Shown here: positions 61,145-64,000 of the stretch, one piece after another
How positions within the stretch are numbered: the first letter of the stretch is position 1
How the letters are laid out: the number at the start of each line of letters is the position of its first letter
Assembly: GCF_017877135.1 (NCBI RefSeq)
Contig: NZ_JAGIPH010000009.1
Location: 1-64,000 of the forward strand
From: Neorhizobium galegae
Lineage (GTDB): Bacteria > Pseudomonadota > Alphaproteobacteria > Rhizobiales > Rhizobiaceae
Direction: 5' to 3'
DNA length: 64,000 bases
Translations under genes and position numbers: made by a program
Notes under the pieces: generated by a model
The model's input: the letters and a program-made list of their open reading frames with translations, nothing else
Databases searched by the model: none
What the model was told of the DNA's origin: nothing

Positions 61145-61954
61145 TTATTGCCCGTCGATCTTTGCGCCCATATAGGCGATCGCCTGCTGATAGACGGTCG
61201 CGGCATTCCAGCCCTGGATGGCTGCAAAATTCGGCTGGCCCTGCTGATATCCCGCACCACGCTGCCAGCCATGGCCGACGAGGAAGTTTGCGGTCGAGGC
61301 CAGCGCATCGGCGCGCGAACGCACCATGTCGATATGACCATCGCCATCGCCATCGGCACCGTAGCGGATGACGTTAAGCGGCAGGAACTGCGTCTGGCCG
61401 ATTTCGCCATGGGCTGCCCCCTTGGCAGAGGGGCTGAGGTCACCGCGCGCCACCAGCTGCAGGGCGGCGTAAAGCTGCTCGGTAAAATAAGCGGAGCGGC
61501 GGCAGTCATAGGCGAGCGTCGCCACTGCCGACAGCGTGTGCTGGTCGCCCATGAAACTGCCAAAGCCGGTTTCCATTCCCCAGATCGCCAGGATCGGGCC
61601 GGCCGGCACGCCGTAGCGGCGTTCGATATTGGCAAACAGCGCCGCGTTCGAGGCCTTCATGGTCTTGCCGCGCGAGATGATGGCAGAGGCGCCGCGCTTC
61701 TGCAGGAATTCATCGAAGGACAGCTTGAAGCTTTTCTGACCGCGGTCGGCACGGATCGTCGGGCGATTGTAGCTGACGCCGGAAAAGGCCTGCTGGACGA
61801 CGGAGGCCGGAATGCCTTGGGCGGGCGCCTGTTGCTTGAAGTCCTGCACCCAGGCCTCGAAGCCTGATGCATCATTGCCGCAGCTGGCAGCCTGCGCGGC
61901 AGTGACCGTCATCATCACCGCGCCGACAGCGCCACCCAGAACAGTTTTCAACAT
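61145..61954 (-). CDS. Lytic murein transglycosylase, MltB family
   Basis: Cleaves peptidoglycan glycan strands in the periplasm. 269 aa from ATG 61954, which starts a signal peptide (MLKTVLGGAVGAVMMTVTAAQA-ASC). SLT-like fold: AILAIWGMETGFGSFMGD holds the catalytic Glu, then LATLAYDCRRSAYFTEQLYAALQLVARGD, GEIGQTQFLPLNVIRYGADGDGDGHIDM and FLVGHGWQRGAGY. Shorter than MltB of E. coli and without a peptidoglycan-binding tail, like the rhizobial soluble members. Confidence 0.92.
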   Translation of the reverse strand: MLKTVLGGAVGAVMMTVTAAQAASCGNDASGFEAWVQDFKQQAPAQGIPASVVQQAFSGVSYNRPTIRADRGQKSFKLSFDEFLQKRGASAIISRGKTMKASNAALFANIERRYGVPAGPILAIWGMETGFGSFMGDQHTLSAVATLAYDCRRSAYFTEQLYAALQLVARGDLSPSAKGAAHGEIGQTQFLPLNVIRYGADGDGDGHIDMVRSRADALASTANFLVGHGWQRGAGYQQGQPNFAAIQGWNAATVYQQAIAYMGAKIDGQ

Positions 61955-62084
61955 TCGTCGGATCCCATGGTTGTCTCGAAGGCGCAGCCGTTCTGACGCG
62001 CCCTTTGTTGCTCGTGTGGTTATGGTGCGCTGAGCGCCATCGACAACCTTTCCAGGCATGAAAAGATCGTGATCCGCCCGAACG

Positions 62085-62113
62085 CAAAAGCCCCGCCCTG
62101 AAGGCGAGGCCTT
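62085..62113 (-). terminator. Terminator after asd
   Basis: Minus-strand stem gcctcgcc / ggcggggc (one G-T pair) around a short loop, followed by tttt. Lies 34 bp downstream of the asd stop. Confidence 0.7.
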
Positions 62114-62146
62114 ATCACGTCATGCTTACCAAAAGGTAATTCAGGC

Positions 62147-63181
62147 TCAGGCGGCCTGCTTGCGCGGCTTGATCAGGCCGCGATTGACGAGAAGTTCCGC
62201 AATCTGGATGGCATTGAGGGCAGCCCCCTTGCGCAGGTTGTCGGAGACGACCCAGATGTTGAGGCCGTTTTCAACCGTGGCATCCTCGCGGATACGGGAA
62301 ATGAAGGTCGCATCCTCGCCGGCGGATTCGAGCGGCGTGATGTAGCCACCGTTCTCGTGCTTGTCGATGACGAGGCAGCCGGGCGCCTCGCGCAGGATAT
62401 CGCGCGCCTGGTCGGCCGTGATCTCGTTTTCGAACTCGATGTTGACCGATTCCGAATGGCCGATGAAGACGGGAACGCGCACGGCCGTGCAGGTCACCTT
62501 GATCTTCGGATCAAGCATCTTCTTGGTTTCGGCGAGCACCTTCCACTCTTCCTTCGTGTAGCCGTCTTCCATGAAGCTATCGATATGGGGAATGACGTTG
62601 AAGGCGATGCGCTTGGTGAACTTCTTCGATTCGATCGGATCGGCGACGAAGACGGCGCGCGTCTGGGTGAACAACTCGTCCATGCCTTCCTTGCCGGCAC
62701 CGGAGACAGACTGGTAGGTGGACACAACGACGCGCTTGATCTTGGCAAAATCATGCAGCGGCTTCAGTGCCACGACCAGCTGGGCCGTCGAGCAATTGGG
62801 GTTGGCGATGATGTTGCGCTTGGAAAAGCCGTCGATGGCATCCGGATTGACTTCCGGAACGATGAGCGGAACATCCTGATCGTAACGCCAGGCCGAGGAG
62901 TTGTCGATGACGACGCAGCCCTGCGCGCCGATCTTCGGCGACCACTTCTGGGAAATCGTGCCACCGGCCGACATCAGGCAGATATCCGTGTCGGAGAAAT
63001 CATAGTTCTCGAGGTTGGCAACCTTCAGCACCTTGTCGCCGAAGGAAACTTCCGTCCCCTGCGACCGCGCGGAGGCGAGCGCCACCACTTCATCGACGGG
63101 AAAGCCGCGCTCGGAGAGAATGTTCAGCATCTCCCGGCCGACATTGCCGGTTGCGCCGACCACTGCAATCTTGAAACCCAT
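62147..63181 (-). CDS. asd: Aspartate-semialdehyde dehydrogenase
   Basis: NADPH-dependent reduction of aspartyl phosphate to the semialdehyde for lysine, threonine, methionine and DAP. 344 aa from ATG 63181, the canonical N-terminus MGFKIAVVGATGNVGREML. Catalytic Cys in IIANPNCSTAQLVVAL, the STYQSVSGAGKEGMDEL block, substrate Arg/His in RVPVFIGHSESVNIEF, and NLRKGAALNAIQIAELL at the C-terminus. The frame is open a further 16 codons upstream without conservation. Complete. Confidence 0.97.
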   Translation of the reverse strand: MGFKIAVVGATGNVGREMLNILSERGFPVDEVVALASARSQGTEVSFGDKVLKVANLENYDFSDTDICLMSAGGTISQKWSPKIGAQGCVVIDNSSAWRYDQDVPLIVPEVNPDAIDGFSKRNIIANPNCSTAQLVVALKPLHDFAKIKRVVVSTYQSVSGAGKEGMDELFTQTRAVFVADPIESKKFTKRIAFNVIPHIDSFMEDGYTKEEWKVLAETKKMLDPKIKVTCTAVRVPVFIGHSESVNIEFENEITADQARDILREAPGCLVIDKHENGGYITPLESAGEDATFISRIREDATVENGLNIWVVSDNLRKGAALNAIQIAELLVNRGLIKPRKQAA

Positions 63182-63249
63182 TTTCCTGCTCTCTTTCTCT
63201 TCTCTCCTCGGGCTTTGAGGGGGAAACACGATAAAACCGTGCTTCCTTG

Positions 63250-63268
63250 TCCCCGGCCGAACCGGGGA
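63250..63268. repeat. GC-rich palindrome upstream of asd
   Basis: tccccgg...ccgggga around 63250-63268, followed by gagagag; it shares the ccccgg/ccgggg-gagag style of the elements in the rha locus. Weaker and shorter than those, so assignment to the same family is tentative. Confidence 0.45.
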
Positions 63269-63289
63269 GAGAGCGGTAGGCCAGAGACG

Positions 63290-63409
63290 TCAGACGGTTT
63301 TCGTCGTCGTTTTGGCCTTGGTTTTGGAGGATACGCATGCGAAAAGCGGCGCTCCGGCCACACGTGCCGGACCAAATGAAGCGGCGATGTGATTGTCGCT
63401 GCGATACAT
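63290..63409 (-). CDS. Possible 39-aa basic small protein
   Basis: MYRSDNHIAASFGPARVAGA...KTKAKTTTKTV, preceded on the minus strand by a gaaggga element 8 bases before the ATG. Lys/Thr-rich C-terminus. It lies alone in the 414-bp gap between asd and the partial glycosyltransferase, which otherwise shows only the small palindrome. I do not recognise it; existence needs conservation or expression evidence. Confidence 0.35.
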   Translation of the reverse strand: MYRSDNHIAASFGPARVAGAPLFACVSSKTKAKTTTKTV

Positions 63410-63595
63410 TGTTGCTTCCCTTCTGATGAACTCCTTAGAAGATTTCGCAGGCGAGTCAAGCGTTGCGAAGAGCAACCTTTGCAGCCGCCCCCCGTTAGCG
63501 GCCAAAGCCATGGCCATTGCGAGCATGCCGCATGAGAAGGACACATCATTTGTCAATGATCGACCGCCGGAGCCTGCGACCCGGAGCCTCCACTG

Positions 63596-64000
63596 GTGAT
63601 CAGTGAGCTTACCAGTCTCCCGCGCCCTGCAATCCTTGCCGCCGGTGCCCTGACAAGCGCGATCTGCGTCTTCGTCATCATTGCAAAGGCACGCGATCTC
63701 GGCCTCATGCAGGCCCCGGTGGCGCGCTCCTCGCATGTGCGGCCGACGCCAACCGGCGGCGGCATCGGCATTGTCGCCGGCACGCTGCTGGCCGGCCTGC
63801 TGTTGCCTGGCGGCAGTGGCCAGACCCTGTCACTGCTGCTGCTTGGCGCGCTCCTGGCAGCGCTGGGCCTTTTCGACGACTGGCGACCGCTCCCGGCCCG
63901 CGTCCGTCTGCCGGTGCAGGCCCTGATCGTTCTTCTGGCGATCTGGATCACAGGCGGCACGGCGGCCATCGCCGGCGACAGTGGAGCCGTCGTTCAGCTC
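63596..64000 (+). CDS. Glycosyltransferase family 4 (WecA/MraY-like), 5' part only
   Basis: The GTG at 63596 opens a 135-codon frame that runs off the window. The visible part has TM helices and the polyprenyl-phosphate sugar-transferase signatures: ARDLGLMQAPVARSSHVRP with TPTGGGIGIVAGTLL, and GLFDDWRPLPARVRLPVQ (the cytoplasmic DDxx loop with the Mg-binding Asp pair). This transfers a sugar-1-phosphate to undecaprenyl phosphate; WecA/WbpL-type O-antigen or exopolysaccharide initiation is more likely than MraY, because no mur/dcw genes are adjacent. An alternative later start cannot be excluded. Confidence 0.85.
   Translation, partial: MISELTSLPRPAILAAGALTSAICVFVIIAKARDLGLMQAPVARSSHVRPTPTGGGIGIVAGTLLAGLLLPGGSGQTLSLLLLGALLAALGLFDDWRPLPARVRLPVQALIVLLAIWITGGTAAIAGDSGAVVQL

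Noticed and set aside
1..64000. CRISPR arrays, tRNAs, rRNAs, insertion sequences or prophage
   Set aside because: No regularly spaced direct repeats, cloverleaf sequences, transposase or integrase motifs were seen on either strand.

Overview
The window is a high-GC chromosomal segment of an alphaproteobacterium, most probably a member of the Rhizobiaceae (Rhizobium/Agrobacterium/Sinorhizobium group). The signs are a rhamnose locus of the rhizobial rhaRSTPQUK + rhaDI type, a very large NAD-glutamate dehydrogenase, an htpX-rsmB-heparinase-purH block, a PurC of the second rhizobial type, short GC-rich palindromes like rhizobial intergenic mosaic elements, and a perfect CtrA-type box. No rRNA, tRNA, CRISPR array, phage or insertion sequence was seen. 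The species cannot be named from the sequence alone.

Layout. 1-8.2 kb: a purC-type gene, then a TetR regulator and a complete tripartite RND efflux pump (adaptor lipoprotein, AcrB-like pump, outer-membrane channel lipoprotein) closed by a strong terminator. 8.3-11.2 kb: elongation factor P with its two modification enzymes EpmA and EpmB. 11.2-15.6 kb: a D,D-carboxypeptidase, a large protein that looks like a kinase/peptidase/aminotransferase fusion in which every active site is destroyed, and small ORFs. 15.6-22.3 kb: a lysine/pipecolate (alpha-aminoadipate) catabolic group with a stand-alone Lrp ligand-binding domain, a LysR regulator, an FAD amine oxidase, an ALDH7 dehydrogenase, a P1 peptidase and an APC permease. 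22.5-28.7 kb: catalase, an arsenic operon (arsR-acr3-arsC-arsH-MFS) with a clear operator, and a ferritin-like DUF892 protein. 28.8-39.8 kb: the full L-rhamnose uptake and catabolism locus, with a symmetric divergent promoter.

40-45.6 kb is the most interesting part: a homologue of the DSF fatty-acid signal synthase RpfF next to a convergent two-gene operon. That operon encodes a REC-PAS-GGDEF-EAL protein and an RpfC-like membrane hybrid kinase (multi-TM, HisKA/HATPase, REC, HPT). A perfect TTAA-N7-TTAA (CtrA) box lies about 75 bp before the rpfF-like gene. Together this predicts a diffusible-signal to cyclic-di-GMP circuit, possibly tied to the cell cycle, in which the usual HD-GYP output RpfG is replaced by a GGDEF-EAL protein.

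45.9-64 kb is mostly housekeeping: small conserved unknowns, a DUF1674 protein, HtpX, RsmB, a heparinase II/III-like protein, PurH, a UMF1-type MFS protein, NAD-glutamate dehydrogenase, pyridoxal kinase, beta-carbonic anhydrase, an MltB-type lytic transglycosylase, aspartate-semialdehyde dehydrogenase, and the start of a glycosyltransferase-4 (WecA/MraY-like) gene that runs off the end. All family assignments come from reading motifs; no database search was run.
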